This document shows positions 1-13,349 of a stretch of DNA of 64,000 nt, piece after piece. Where the stretch lies: positions 3,038,001 to 3,102,000 of the forward strand of contig JAWUZG010000159.1 in NCBI GenBank assembly GCA_036785705.1, read 5' to 3'. The notes beneath the pieces are model-generated. The model was not told where the DNA came from and ran no database searches. It worked only from the letters and a program-made list of their open reading frames with translations. Position 1 is the stretch's first letter, and each line of letters opens with the position of its first letter. Source of the stretch: Acanthornis magna (lineage: Eukaryota > Chordata > Aves > Passeriformes > Acanthizidae). Both the position numbers and the translations under genes were made by a program.

Positions 1-1990
1 TCTCTATTGCTCATCAGTGCACAGTCTTATCTCCGTCGGGGGCAGATTTTGCGTGACCCTGGAATCCCTGACATGCTCACACTAATATATTCCCGGGATT
101 TGGCAATTTTCTGCTCCCTATCTTGCAGGTCACTGCAAGCCATTACTGATATGGCACCGTCACACACCTCTAAGGGAAATTCCCCCACCTGCCTTGGATC
201 TGCTGGAGATTAACCAGTGCAAAATGATGCACAAAGCGTTGGAAATTGTTCCAAGAGTCATACAATGAATATCATCTTTGATCCTGCTGTTTCTCCTAAG
301 AATAAGGCCATACTCTGAGCCAGAGGAAACAGCAAGGTAGAAAAAATTTGGCTGGGGTTGGTTTTTTTTTGTAATAGAGGGTTTTTATTCTATCCCAAAG
401 CAGTTACAGCTGTTTGATTCATTGGACTTTGGTGTAACTCCCTTTGGCAAACTGTGCACTGAGACCCAGAGCTACCACCTGCACATCAGCAGGAAGCTCC
501 ACTTTTCTTTCCACAAAGACACAGATTTATGACAGCTGCTGCCTTCCCTTCGTTTCTATAGCAGAGTTAATTTAGACTTATCATTCAATTCAAATCCAGG
601 GAAAGTTCCAGTCCCCGGCAGCCCTCGCAACCATTCATTTTCTAGCAACAATAACTGTGACTAAACAATAGAATCTTGCCTGTGAAGACTCAATAAAAGT
701 TATGCTGATACTTGAGAAAAAAAGAAGTTGCTTATCTTCAACCCATGAAAGGGGAAAACTCACTCACAGCGATGAGCCCAAAATGATGCTCCCAAAGCTC
801 TAGATTTTGGGAAGAGTGGAAACCAAATGTAGGCAAGGGGTGTCCGAGTTAGCATCAAACCCAGAAGGACCTTGGCTTTGCTGTTTCCTGGAGATGCTAC
901 AGTAAATTAATAACACTTGGGAGAAAAAACTTCTACCATAACATCAACATTTTGCCATCTTCTCTTATGAATGGGATGTGGCAGGATAGAAATATCACAT
1001 GTCCATGGCTCGGATGCATTTCAGTCTCTGCTCTCAAAGGCACCAGAAGTGCTTCCACCTCAGAGGCAGACTCCAGCTGTACATTGAACAGAACCAACCC
1101 AAACCCCAAAAAACTGCCCACTACTAGAAAAAAACACCTTCCCCAGGAGCAGGGAAGGAGAAACAGAGCCGGAAGAACTGGTGGTTTAGCCAAAAGGTTC
1201 AGGAAAAGAAAGATGCTGAGAAAAGGTATGACGACTCAGAGAGATTTCATTTCTTCCAAAGAATGTTTTGGTTTGACCTCATCTCTCATTAACATAAATT
1301 TCCTACATTTTTGCCTACGCTGTATATCATACATCCTGCCATTGTTGAAAAGACAGGCTGAAGAGACTGAAACACATTAAAATCACAGCTATATCCCAAT
1401 GCACCCTTGCTCTCCAGTCCGCCTTCCGAAAGTGAGCAGTAAGAGGCATCCTAATCCAAGAAAACTCTCCTTCCAGCTGCCCCCACAGCTGCTGGGAGCA
1501 AATGGCTTCATCCCTGCAGCAGTGGATTGCTAATTGCTTCCCTGCCCGGCACCCTCCCCCAGCATTGCCCTGTGCGTCCAATTCTCATCAAAAGCAACAA
1601 ATGATTGGCAGAGAGCTCAAGGCTTCAGCAGCTCCTGCTGTGGATGTCACTACGAATTTGGGAGAGGCAGGAGCACAGGGAGACGAGGCTGGGAGAGGAC
1701 AGACACTGCAAAGGGCAGCCCATTGCCCTGGCACAGCAGGGCCAGCCTGCATCTGTTCAGGGATGTTCCCGAGCTGAAGGAACTGCGCTCAGAAATCAAT
1801 TTTTGCTTTGTGTCTGTGTTGTTTAATCGATATAATAAAAGCTGAAGTAGCTACGGGTGCCTTTGATATAATAATAGTTGGCAGTCACTAAGGTAAGGTA
1901 AATAAATATAATTTGCAGTAAATCCCTGTGCATATGAACAGAATCTTGACATTTGCTCTCATATTTAAAGCCTGATCTGTAAGACAGGTC

Positions 1991-2050
1991 GCAGAATCAT
2001 TAAGGCTGGAAAATACCTCTAAGATCATCGAGTCCAGCTGCCTGCTATGG
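1991..2050 (-). repeat. Short CR1-like LINE fragment
   Basis: It contains GCAGAATCATTAAGGCTGG and AAGATCATCGAGTCCAGCTG, matching the reverse complement of CR1-type 3' tails. Only about 60 bp is recognisable, so the subfamily cannot be told. Confidence 0.55.
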
Positions 2051-2946
2051 GAGAATTGATTTCAAAGGCTCTTGAAACAGGCTTTGGCAAGATCACGTGG
2101 TTCCACATGAGAGATTAATAACACTAAGAGAGGTTTTATCACAGTCAGATTATCAACAAGACATGACAGAAACTATTTGGGTCATTGGGAGTGAAGAGGC
2201 TGTGAAAGCCAAAGATATACATGGAAAACAATAAGTATTTTTTATTTAGGGGCTGCCTTTTCTAATCAGGATTCAGAGAATTTAACAAATGGAATTCCTT
2301 GCACAAAATTCTTGGCCAAAATCAGATCCTCTAGGTATTGAGTGCCAGGGGTTTTATGCTTACATTTATTCCTAGGCATGATCACCCCTGCACGAAAAAG
2401 GGTAAGTGCAGGTCAGTAATCCACAGACTGAAAGGGTTTGGTCCTCCCTGTACCAAACTGTCCCTTTTGTTCCTCATGAAACAGCAGCAGCTGAGGGTTG
2501 TTTGAAGGTCCAGTGTGTGGAAGAGCTGAAATAACCGAGCCCAGAGGCTGTCTGAGCAGGATGGAAGGGCAGTGCCAGGAGGGTTTGTCAAGATCCATCC
2601 AATGTCCTCCTCAGGAAACTCTGACTATCGAGTCCACAGATCTCATGGCACAGCTGACAATTGTCTCTTGCATGGCCAAGGTGGAAACTCCATCTGTGCC
2701 CATCAGGTCATGCAGATGCTTGGTCAGTTCTCTCAGGGTTGAGCAGAAACCAGATTTCGACTGAACAGACAAATCTCTGGCAGGGCATTCCTGTAGACAA
2801 AGCAAGGGCTAATTTCATGCTGGGGTGATCTGTTCCCATTCTACCTGAGCTTGTTTTGGAGCAGGTTTTACCCCTTCTTTCAGCAGAGAATTGCCCTCAC
2901 GTACTACACTTACATAATTTTCTGTTATTTCCTGATTCTTTTTCCT

Positions 2947-2952
<6 letters not shown>

Positions 2953-2977
<25 letters not shown>

Positions 2978-2995
2978 AAAAAAAAGAAAAAAAAA
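2953..2995 (+). repeat. Poly(A)-rich tract
   Basis: Twenty-four A followed by A runs broken by single G bases. No recognisable retrocopy precedes it. Confidence 0.95.
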
Positions 2996-3794
2996 TGTGT
3001 GAACTTAATTTGTCCTTTTCCTTTAACCATATGGCTTTGGACAGATATAAATCAACATACTTAATAGAAAATATGCTTCCGGAAGGGATTTATAGAAGTA
3101 GAGGGACCCATCATGAAACATGTACAGAGCATCCATAATAGAATTATAGCAAGTGAGTTTATTTGGAAACAATTTGTCATCTTGGGACATAGCTCTAGCC
3201 AGGAAGGAATATTACATGAGAGCTTTCTCTTTGCACGACATATTGCTGCTAGCCTGACTGAAAACCACAAACTAAGAAACCTTTTAGTTTATTTAAGTGC
3301 CAGATGCCTGATTTAAGGCAAGCTGGGCCTGATCCCAAAGCCTATCAGAGATGATAGGAAATCATCCTTTGAATTCAGCTGGCTCTGGCCCAGAATTACA
3401 AGCTGGTCTCTTACAGGCACATTTGTACCACAGTCAGTGCCACTGACCAAGGGTATTTGTGTATTCCAAATGCTTTCCTTGCAGTCTGGATGTGGAGTTT
3501 AGGCTGTGCTTACTAACAGTTGCTGGAGCTCATAAATAAAGACTCTTTGAGTGTTTGGCCTCGGTTTTCAGTACACACTCATGGCAGTGGTGCAATTTTG
3601 AGGCTGCCACTTCTGAATTCATATGCTCGGGAGGGTGTGGGAAAAGGGGCTCATTAGGAAGTCTTGTGTTACAAAATCACAATTTCTCTCTCATTTGGTC
3701 GCAGCCTGCGATGGGAACTTCCGAAAGTGATTTGTGAGGGAACCGAGAGGGAAAACCCCAAAGCAATTGGGTGGTGTGTAGGCAGCAGGACTAC

Positions 3795-3927
3795 TCATAG
3801 GCTCAGAATGGTTTGGGTTGGAAGGGACCTTAAAATTCATCTGCCATGGGCAGGGACACCTTCCACTGTCCCAGGTTGCTCCAAGCCTCATCCACCCTGG
3901 CCTTGGACATTTCCAGGGATGGGGCAG
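3795..3927 (-). repeat. CR1 LINE 3' fragment
   Basis: It carries the hallmark antisense CR1 phrases GGTTTGGGTTGGAAGGGACC, CTGCCATGGGCAGGGACACC and GTTGCTCCAAGCC in the standard order. CR1 is the dominant avian LINE and inserts as 5'-truncated copies. The CR1 sense strand is minus. Confidence 0.9.
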
Positions 3928-4186
3928 GAAGTACATAATGTAGCTGAGTGATAAAATAAGCAATGAAAAAACCGACCTAGAGACAAACCTGGGTAAAACA
4001 GAAAAGGTGATCATTTCCTCAGGCTGGCTTTTCAGTAACAGATCCTTTCCCTGTGTTTTTTTAATCCTCACCATTCTAAACCCTGATGTTAGGACATGTT
4101 CTCCTTCCAGCCACATCAACTTTTATTTATGTGACTGTAATGTGGCAGGTTTTTAAGTGGCTGGATGTTTTTGTCCACCTCCATTT

Positions 4187-4334
4187 AAGCTGCCCTCTGG
4201 CATCCCAGGATCCACTGAGGCTGCCCTGAAAACTGTGTTTTGGAGACAGCTGGAACAGCAGGGGAGGCTTTTGTGTGTGACTGTGCGTGTCTAGAGTCTG
4301 ATGGAGAGAATGAGCAGAGCTGATAAAGGATGCT
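4187..4334. repeat. Local direct duplication, copy 1
   Basis: About 148 bp that recurs at 4698-4854. Both copies run from AAGCTGCCCTCTGGCATCCC through GTCTAGAGTCTGATGG to GATAAAGGATGCT with only a few differences. This copy lacks a 9-bp unit (CTGGAGCAG) present in copy 2. It is not a family I recognise. Confidence 0.9.
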
Positions 4335-4697
4335 CACAATTAAACTCAGGCCAAGTAATAAAATCAGGTGAAGAACAGACCTTTGGCCCGAAGCTTTAAT
4401 TCTAGTTGGCAAAGAAAAGAGAGCTTTAATGCAATTTCTTGTACTGCTACCTTGACTCACTTCTCTTCCTCACCAACAAATACACTCAGTGTTTGTGCAC
4501 ATCGCAGTTTAGATTCTGGCAAAAATAACTACCTATGTTCCCTTTGTGTATAAATTCCAACTGTGGAAGCCTGGCTTTACACCTGAGCTCTCTGAGGGTT
4601 GCTTTGGCTGATTTCTATTGGCAGTATCTATGTCTCAAAGAAATCCTAGTGAAACTCAGAGAGGGGAAGAATAGGCAAAGAATAGGCAAAATAAAAA

Positions 4698-4854
4698 AAG
4701 CTGCCCTCTGGCATCCCAGGATCCACTGAGGCCGGCCTGAAAACTGTGTTTTGGAGACAGCTGGAGCAGCTGGAGCAGCAGGGGAGGCTTTTGTGTGTGA
4801 CTGTGTGTGTCTAGAGTCTGATGGAGAGAATGAACAGAGCTGATAAAGGATGCT
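4698..4854. repeat. Local direct duplication, copy 2
   Basis: About 157 bp, a direct repeat of 4187-4334 with an offset of 511 bp and 363 bp of unrelated sequence between. It has an internal expansion (GGAGCAGCTGGAGCAGCAG). A small 12-bp tandem (AAGAATAGGCAA twice) sits just before it at 4668-4692. Confidence 0.9.
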
Positions 4855-5274
4855 TTATCAAATTATTTTTCCAAAGAGTGAGAGCTTGGAGGAGACCAGA
4901 CCTTTACTTCACCATGGAGGAAAACTAAAGCTGCATAGATTTCCTTGCCATCCGCTTGTGACACAATATATTGCTATTCCCAATGCCACCACCATCCAGC
5001 AGTGATGGGCTGCTCGAGGGCTATCAGAAAATCCACTGGGATTTTCCACTTTGCTAACCAGTATTTGCCCATGATGGTAAAAGTTAGTGTGAGATTGTCC
5101 TTGATTGCACAGCACACATCATCTCATCACGCCTCCCTGGGGCTTGCTCATCCCAACCCTTTGGTTAGTGATTGTGTTTTGTGTTATATTTGTGTTATTG
5201 CTCCTCTGGTCCTTCTGCTGCCAATCATTTCTGCATCACTTTGTGGAAGTGGTTTATGCTAATGCTTATATTTG

Positions 5275-5299
5275 TGTCTGCTTCTGCTTCTGCTTCTGC
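5275..5299. repeat. CTTCTG hexamer repeat
   Basis: Three to four units of CTTCTG. Confidence 0.9.
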
Positions 5300-8200
5300 C
5301 AAGGTATCTTCCTGTCTAGTGAAAAACACCACGTTACAGCTGAAAAACAAGTATTGAGAATATTATCATTCCAGCACAGGAATAGGAATTTCTGCTAATC
5401 CAAACCAGGATACAATGCCCAAACGGTTGGATTAACACAGCTCTGCTGCATATGGTATTTAGTTGCAAATGAATCAGAACATATTCTGCATCCAAAGGTG
5501 GACAGATGTACGACTTTGATAGAAGGCCATGGACAACGGCCCCTCCAGAATTTAAAATGCTGCCAAAGAGGTAGGAATGGCACAGCTTCACGCAGCACAG
5601 TCAGGGGTAATTTCAGCTATTTGGGATGTACTGGGTGAGGCAGAAAGAGTCTGCACAGAGGGCCCACCTGTGAGTGCCACTAGACATGCACATTGTAGGA
5701 CAGAAGGGCTTTTTTTTCCTGTACGAACTGCCTCAGTTCCACTTCCCTAAGTAAACAACCAGCTACAGAATTAGCTACACTGCTAAATGAAAACACGAGT
5801 TGAAAGAGAGCAGTGTACAGTAATTGAACAGGAAGAAAGGAAATATATGTGTAGCAGACCTGAAAAGGAGACAGAGAGCTAATTAAATGTAGTACAATTA
5901 ATTTCACACAATGTCCTTCACATGCAGCATCGTAAAATGTTTTGCCGGATCAGTGCACCAAGAATCTGCTGCGAGTTTGAAATCTTCCTAAAATCAGAAA
6001 CATCTTACATCTCTTTTGCTCTGCCTTATTGTCAGGCTGGTGCAGAGAGCTGCTGTGAGACAAAAGTGCCATCAGTCCTCCCTGAGATCAAGGTGACATT
6101 CCACCGTGTCAAGCAAAGAATGGGAAAGTGGGGAGAGCAAAGAGGCCCAAAGCTCTGGAATGGACAACAAGCCAGGAAGAACAATCTGCCACACGCCTCT
6201 GCAAGAATTCATGGGTATTTTTTAAAATAAGATTACAGCCATTACCGAGATCTCACAAAATTCATGTGTCTCTACACATGGGGCACGTTCCAGTGTGTGT
6301 GCATGGAAGTGCCATTTTCTTTTTGGAGGTTGTAGGAGTGGCATCCATGTTCCCTTTTGCAGATGCAACCCTTCCATCATCGCATTTTGACTGTGCTCAG
6401 CCAAGGACTACACCTGAGGGATGGCTGTAGGCCCTTCATTAATTCTTGCTTTCAAGTGACAGTAACACGCTTGCTGTATCAGTTTCCAAGAGTGCTACTT
6501 AGCATGTGCAGGATATTGAAGGGGAGTGAATATAGCATAAATTTCATTATTGTTGGAGGAAAAATATTACAAATAAAGCAAATGGAGAGTCACTGGAGAA
6601 TGATGGGGCTGAAAGGAAGAAATGAAGTATGCAAGCATTCTTTTAAGATACTGATAATTCTGTACTGGTGGTTTTATGCAAAAAGCAGAATTCTGAGCAA
6701 TATTGCTTCCTGCTCTGGCTCTAATCTTCACCAAACTTCCTGATTTTCTGCTGGCAAAATGTGCAGCCAGTTTTTTCTGTGCTTGCAGCATGAATCACAG
6801 CCACTGCTGGGAGCCACTGTGCAGCCAAGAGCCTCCCAACATGAAAAATCACACCTCAAGGTACACGTGGCTCCAGTTCCTGGGCTCTCAAGACTTCCAG
6901 GTTCCAACCTGCTACATCTCCTGTCCTTTGAATTCATGGTGGTGATACCCACATCAGAGAGACAGTTGTTGTGTCAGAAGTCTTCCCTCTGCCTTTGGAT
7001 AACTTTTCAGCAATCAGTTCCTTTGGGTCTCAAATGAAGGCAAGGTTTTCCTTGCCCATGGAAGAAGATTCCCTTGTCAGAATTGTCCATATTTAACTTC
7101 CCATCTTCAGGAATAAATGAGAATAACAAGGCAGGGCAAACCACTTTATTCATTCCCTCTCTTAGCAGGATGTCCCTCAGAAGGGAGGTGCACTCCAGTG
7201 TGTTTCTGCTCCCATCCTAATTTCTTCTTTGTTACCCCTGAGGGGTCTAAGTGAATCATGAGATGCTTCGGACGTCAGCTCCAACCTCCTGGGTCATCCT
7301 TTTTGCGTGGGATGGAATGAGGGCAGGCAGAGCTCTCCTGCCCACGTCCCAGCCTGTGGCTCCGGCAGGTGTCCCTTTGCTCATCAGCGAGCTGGAGGTT
7401 GCTGCATTATATAGTTTTCACAACGGGGAAAAAGCACAATTATTATAAGGCACTGTTATCTCCTGTCACATTCAATAAAATCAGTCTGGCTCTCGGGAAG
7501 TCCTGCGAGGAAGGCGCTGGGATGAAAATTCATGAGTGCAGGGTAAGAGACATTGGCAAATCAGACCTTGTGTCAGTCATTACCCCACAGATCCTTTTTT
7601 TAGGACCAGAATGGCTAAGCTGGGGTTGTGGGGCCTTGCTGTGTGATTTGCCAAGCGGTCCCAAATGCCCTCCTGTAAGGCCTGGTGATGAAGATGAGCT
7701 GTGTTAATGATCCTGGCCCTGCAGTGAGCCAGGGTATGCAACTGTGCAGCTCTGGCTGCTGGTGGATCCTGACGGTGATCACCAGCCCACAGCCTCCTCG
7801 AAGAGAAGCGGCTCTCAGGAAAGGGGAAACATTTCAAAAGGCTCCAAAGTGTGAGATCTGGAATGGATTCATGTGAGTGGGCGGCGTCCTGAGAGGTGAA
7901 CAAATGCCACATAAAAAAGGGCTTGTGACAAGAGCTTTGGAAGGAGAGCAAGGGACTCCTCTGCCTGAGCTGAGACTGCACAGCCACGGAAAGCCAGGGG
8001 CTGCTTGCTGAGGTTGCTCTTAACAGGGTCTCCACAGCCAATTTAATACTTTAATACTGTAATTTGAGAAAGAGCAGCTCACAGTGTTGCTGATGTCACA
8101 AAATGCTGTTGTCCCACCTGTCCTAAAGTTAGGAGAAATTAAACCAGTGACTTGATTTCTCCTGACATTGAAGTCCATCATGTTAATTACTGAAAAACCA

Positions 8201-10498
8201 AACCCTTTGCACTGCTGTGGCCACTCGACCATGTTGGTTGAGGTTACCCAGATGCTCATTATCAAGTTTTACCCTCTTGGTGAGGAGAATCCCTGGGAAA
8301 GGGGTGGATGGTTTCCAGATTTCAGTCTGCAGCTTGGAAATGCAGCACAAGCAGGGAGCCCGTGGGGATGCTTCCCAAAGCTGCAGAGCTGCAGAGGAGC
8401 TGATGCTCTTGGTGTCTGATCTGTTCTTGGAACATTAAGCCCAGACTGCTTCTGTCTGGGCCTGCAGGGTTCAGATCCCCTGGGGCTTCACTGAAGTGAC
8501 AAAAAGCAAGTTGATTTTCTGGAAAAGCTTTTCTCGGGAAAAGCTTTATCCTACAAAATGTTGGCAGCTCTCCACCCTTACTCTCTTCAGGGTATGGGGG
8601 GAAACTTGCTCAGTAGCTGGCAGAGCAAAGCTCATGAGGGAATTTTAAAACATTGAAGTGCCTGTGATTCAGAGATGCTGTGGCAGTCATCTAATGCACA
8701 TTTATTTTACATGGGAATTTTGCAAATGTAGCTGAATAATAACATTGTTTTCCCATCCTGCTTTTTCTGCTACGCGGTGTTTAGCATCTCTGATGCAGAT
8801 TCCCAGGGATATATGTGTTTAAATTCAAACTTGACCCTAGGAGGGGAAGAACTAATTTTCTGCTCCTGTGTCCAGCCTGTGTGATGCTGAATTGACAGGA
8901 CCTGCCTTTCAGGTATTTTCATTTAGATCGTTTTTAGTATGTGATAGAAAATGGAATGTTGAAGGCAGACTAATCCTTGTCCTCGCTTTGCCAAGCACCA
9001 AACTGAAATAGCTGATGTTTTCCTGAGACACTTCGTCAGCATCTCAAGGGGAAATGAGATCAAAAGGCTGCAGTCAACATTTCTGCAGCATTGTTCCAAG
9101 CAGGTGGTTGATGTGTGAGCCCACAAAATGTGCCAGCAAGGGACTGTGACCACATTACCCTGTGCAGGAGCTCAGCCCAGCCCCAGCTTCAGGAGGGCAG
9201 GGACACCAGGGACACAAGTCCTGCCCTGTGCCAGCACCCAGCAGTTACTACAGAGGCGTGGGCAAAACTGAGGAACTTCTCCAAAGAAGCCAGGCACTTG
9301 TGAGTAGGATTTTTTTTTTAATTGGTTTCCACCTGTCAGACTTGTCAGTGGTGAAACTGGATGTTTTCACAGAGAAAAAAATCCTTCCCCCTCATCCACC
9401 CCCACACGTCCTGCCTCCCCATGGCCCATCTCCAGCTCCACAGTGACAGCTGAGCAGGTTTATTTCTGTCAGCAGGAGTGGAGGAGGCTGTGAGAAGAGG
9501 CTCTGGTTCCTAGCTGATATTTTGTGTCTGATCTTTGTTTGGGAGTGATTTCCTCTGGGTGCTGTTGAGCCTCTGCTGTGATCTGTTCCCAGCCCTTAGG
9601 CTGATGTTGCTCCTGAGATGTGCAGGTGCTTTAACAAGCTGCTCTGGCCAGGACTGGCATGATCTGTCCCTCTTCAGAAATCCCTTTCTGGAGCTATAAT
9701 ATGGGAAATTGAAACCAAAGTGAAAGAACACCATGGCTTTGAGTAATGGGGAGAACAGGAAAGAAACTCCCCTTGTACGCAGTTGTGACCGGAGAGATTT
9801 CCACTTCCACCAAATTCACAAAATTCCCTCAGCCTTTGAGACAGAGCGGATCAGTTCAGCTCTGTGCCATCAGACAACTGAGATGACAACATTATTGGTG
9901 TCCTCAGGTCAAGCCTGTCATGTTGGATTAACAGCTCATAAGGCACAAGAAGTGCTTTCCCCCCCCCGTGAATCAGAACTGCGACATCACCTGCACAAAT
10001 AATTGTGTTAGTTTTGAATCAACAATGGAAACAAAGGATAAGCAATTATCTACTTAAGTTCTTCATCCTTTTTGGTAACATCATTGCGCAAAGCAATTGA
10101 ATTACCTTTGTCTTCCCATTTTTCATGGGGTTTATGAGACACCCATTCTTCCTCTCCCCCTGCCTGTGCCATCATGTGCTTGAACACTGTGAGCAAACAG
10201 CCCAAAGTGCCTCTGCCTCTGCATCTGAGGGTGGTCAGAGGTGTCCTGCTCTCCACCTGCTTCCTGGGGATGGCAGCTCATCCTCCTGGTGCGGTTTGAA
10301 AGGAAAAGGGATCCCCAGGCAAGGGGAGAGGAGCAGAGAGGAGCAAACACGGCAGGAAGGAAATGTTCGTGCCGCAGATCACCTCTGGAAGTGTTGCTAG
10401 CCAGAGCCAGAGCTGGCGTTTCAAAGGGATGCTAGAAAGGAGCTGCTGTCTGCTTGCTGCAGTGCTGCCCATGTCAGATCCATGTGTGGCTGCAGGAT

Positions 10499-10646
10499 CC
10501 CCGTGATGGGATCGTGATATCCTATCGTGGCTGTGATATCCCAAACCTGGGTGTGCAATCCCAGTTTTGGCTCCCCGTGATGGGATTGTGATATCCTATC
10601 GTGGCTGTGATATCCCAAACCTGGGTGTGCAATCCCCATTTTGGCT
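10499..10646. repeat. Tandem duplication, two copies of a 74-bp unit
   Basis: The unit starting CCCCGTGATGGGAT and containing CTATCGTGGCTGTGATATCC occurs at about 10499-10572 and again at 10573-10646. The copies differ at very few positions, which suggests recent origin. Confidence 0.92.
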
Positions 10647-11607
10647 CGGAATTGATTTCTCTGTACCTGTGGAAATGTGGTGCACGAGAACACGGCGTTG
10701 CTCCCACCGCAGTTCGTGATTTATTGGAAATGAAATCCACTTTTCTGCATCACAGTTTTTCTGGGTACATCTGGTTATGATGAGGTCTCATTGTTTTGAC
10801 TTTTGAAACATTAGACTTTCCAGTAGCGCAGAACAGTCTAAGGGAAAATAAGGACTTTTAGCTATGAATATTTATGGCTAGAGTTGAATTGTATTTTAGA
10901 TTGCAATTCATTATTGCGGGGAGAACACTAGATAGAAGGCAATATTCAATTTATTAAAATGTTTTCTCTTTTGTGCCTTGATCGGTGAACAAATTTATCT
11001 GAAATTTGTGTAGTGTAAGTCTCAATATTAAAATCTTATTAAAGTTACAGTCTAACTAAATAAAACAAAGTGAAGAACAAAGCTGACCACAATGCCAATA
11101 AGCCAGAAATATTTCTGCTCACAAACAGTAAAAATGTAGAGTTGACCCAAGCTATTTTAAAGAGCAGATACTTTGATATGAACAGAAACACAAATTATCC
11201 TCAATTTAAACATTCATGAGGTGCAACCACAGCTACTCAAGTGAAACTTCTACTTGTTAATCCTAAATAAAAGGAGCTGGTTGGAAAGATGTGAATATTT
11301 GCACTGGGGATTAAATCAACCAAACCAAACACCCCCATTTTAAGGGTCCAAGACTGACCATTTTTTCCATATTTAGTATTTGGAGAGTAGGGATGACTCT
11401 GAAAACATCTGTGATAGAAAATATGAATGTGGGAAGGCAGGTGCTGGTAAAGACACAGCTTAACATGCTCTGGAGCTGTATTTGGCAGCAGGAAATCCCA
11501 AAAACCTTCTCAAATTTGGATGTTTATCTCTCTCCTGGCCTTCCCTCTCTCTCCTGCAGGTGGGTGTTCCACTCCTCAGCCTCTGCAGCACCAGCACCAA
11601 TCCAATC

Positions 11608-11658
11608 CTCTTTCTCCCTCTTTCTCCCTCTTTCTCCCTCTTTCTCCTCTTCTCCCCC
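11608..11658. repeat. Pyrimidine microsatellite-like tract
   Basis: The 10-bp unit TTTCTCCCTC is repeated about four times and then decays into TTTCTCCTCTTCTCC. Nearly pure C/T on the plus strand. Confidence 0.9.
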
Positions 11659-13227
11659 TGACTTCCCAAGTGTTTTAGCAGCTCCTTTCTTTTGGAGAAA
11701 GACAGGAGATTTTCTTAGGTGCTCTGAGGAGTTACTACCAAACTGAATTGAAGTAAATCTCATCTGAGCAGAAGGGAAAATGTCCTCAGTTGCACTTTGG
11801 AATAATTGCTCTACAAGAGAGTTGAGAACAGCTAAAAAATACAGAATTCTGGCCAAAAAGAGACAGTGATTGTGGGAACAGGCATTTGCTGGGAGATGTG
11901 AGCAAAGTTAACTCTTTGTTTCTCTGCTTTGCTCTGATGCTTGGTGAGGGGATGAATTCCTGAGCAGGTTGACAGGGCTGTACCTGTGCCTTTACCTCAT
12001 CCCGCTGCAGGTGATCCTCTGACCAGCCCTGTTTCCCCTCATTTTGATCCCAATCCTGTTCTGTGTTTCTCTGTGCACAGTTAAAGAGTTTCCTGAAAAA
12101 CTGTGCATCACAAGAAATAGGCTCGATTTCAAATAAATATGCAATACCCTTCATTTTATCAATTTTCACCCCAACAAAACAACTTTCCCATCATCTGATC
12201 CATTATTTAATTTTGGTCCTACAGCTCCTAATTCTCCAGTGCTCTGGTCCAACCTCTAAGGAAGTCTATTGGGATCATCGAAGTCTTGCTGTGACTCATG
12301 GCCTCTCCTTACGAAAAACAGCCTTTTCCTCTTGATGAGGACAACCAATCTTCAAACCCTGTGGTGCCTTCTGGAGAGATGGATATGACAAACAGGCAGA
12401 TCCTGAGCCCTGGAGCCAATCTCCCAGGAAAATGAATAGCACAGGGGGATGAATTTCTGTAAACAAGTGGAAGGGAGGTTTTGGTTGAAGAGAAAAGCTT
12501 TTGACTGATCTGTGAAGATGCAAAAATCACACAGGAGCAGAACACGTTCTGTTTTTATTTTTCCTTTTCCATTTCCCAGTGTTTTTTTGTTGCACGCTGA
12601 TGTTGCTAGCCCAACTGCATTCTCCCTGGAAAAAGTCTGCGAATCCTTTTGATGACACGATGGATATGGAAACACAGAGAGCAAACAGAATTGTCATTGT
12701 GCACTGATGGCACACACACGTTCTGAGGACATTTGGAATCCTTTGCACCTTTTATCCTCCACTGTAAGTGGATATGGAACAATCTCCCTCAAAGAAGGAA
12801 AATTGAAAATTTTGGAAATCAGAGGTTTTGGGCTTGGGGGGAAACCAAAGTGAGACCTGCTCTCTGCAGAACCCTTTCCTGCCTCTATCTCCCTGTACAG
12901 AGGTTCATTAATTTTGCATTTTCCTTCCGGACTGAGGAGTGGAGCAGAAATAGCCCTCCCCAATTTTTATTTTAATGTTCATCTATGGGTAGCTTTGGCT
13001 TTCCTGCTCACCACAAGTATAAGGCTGTCGCTCACACCCTTACTCTTCACTAAGATAATTAATGAAATGTTTTCCCAGTGGAATCTTCCCCCGAATTCAA
13101 AGGATAACCACGTGGCTGATCTCCCAGAGATCATATCACCCTAGGGCAAGGGAAGGCGAATTTTTACCAGCCAGGCATTCCAAGACAAAGAGAATGCTCT
13201 TCAAGGCTCTTCATGAGGATGCCCTTC

Positions 13228-13349
13228 ACAGCCAGGCTGGATGGGGCTTGGGGCAACCTGATCTAGAGAAAGATGTCCCTGGACATTTCATTTCATTGGA
13301 AAGAAAGGATTTTTAAGGTCCTTTCCGACCCAAACAATTCTGTGGTTCA
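13228..13349 (+). repeat. CR1 LINE 3' fragment
   Basis: It contains CAGGCTGGATGGGGCTTGGG and, after a short decayed stretch, TAAGGTCCTTTCCGACCCAA and ATTCTGTGG, the CR1 3' end in sense orientation. The middle is diverged and carries a small deletion relative to other copies in the window. Confidence 0.85.

Noticed and set aside
7580..8041. 153-codon open frame, minus strand, in the downstream flank
   Set aside because: No recognisable domain and no supporting splice sites or polyadenylation signal placement.
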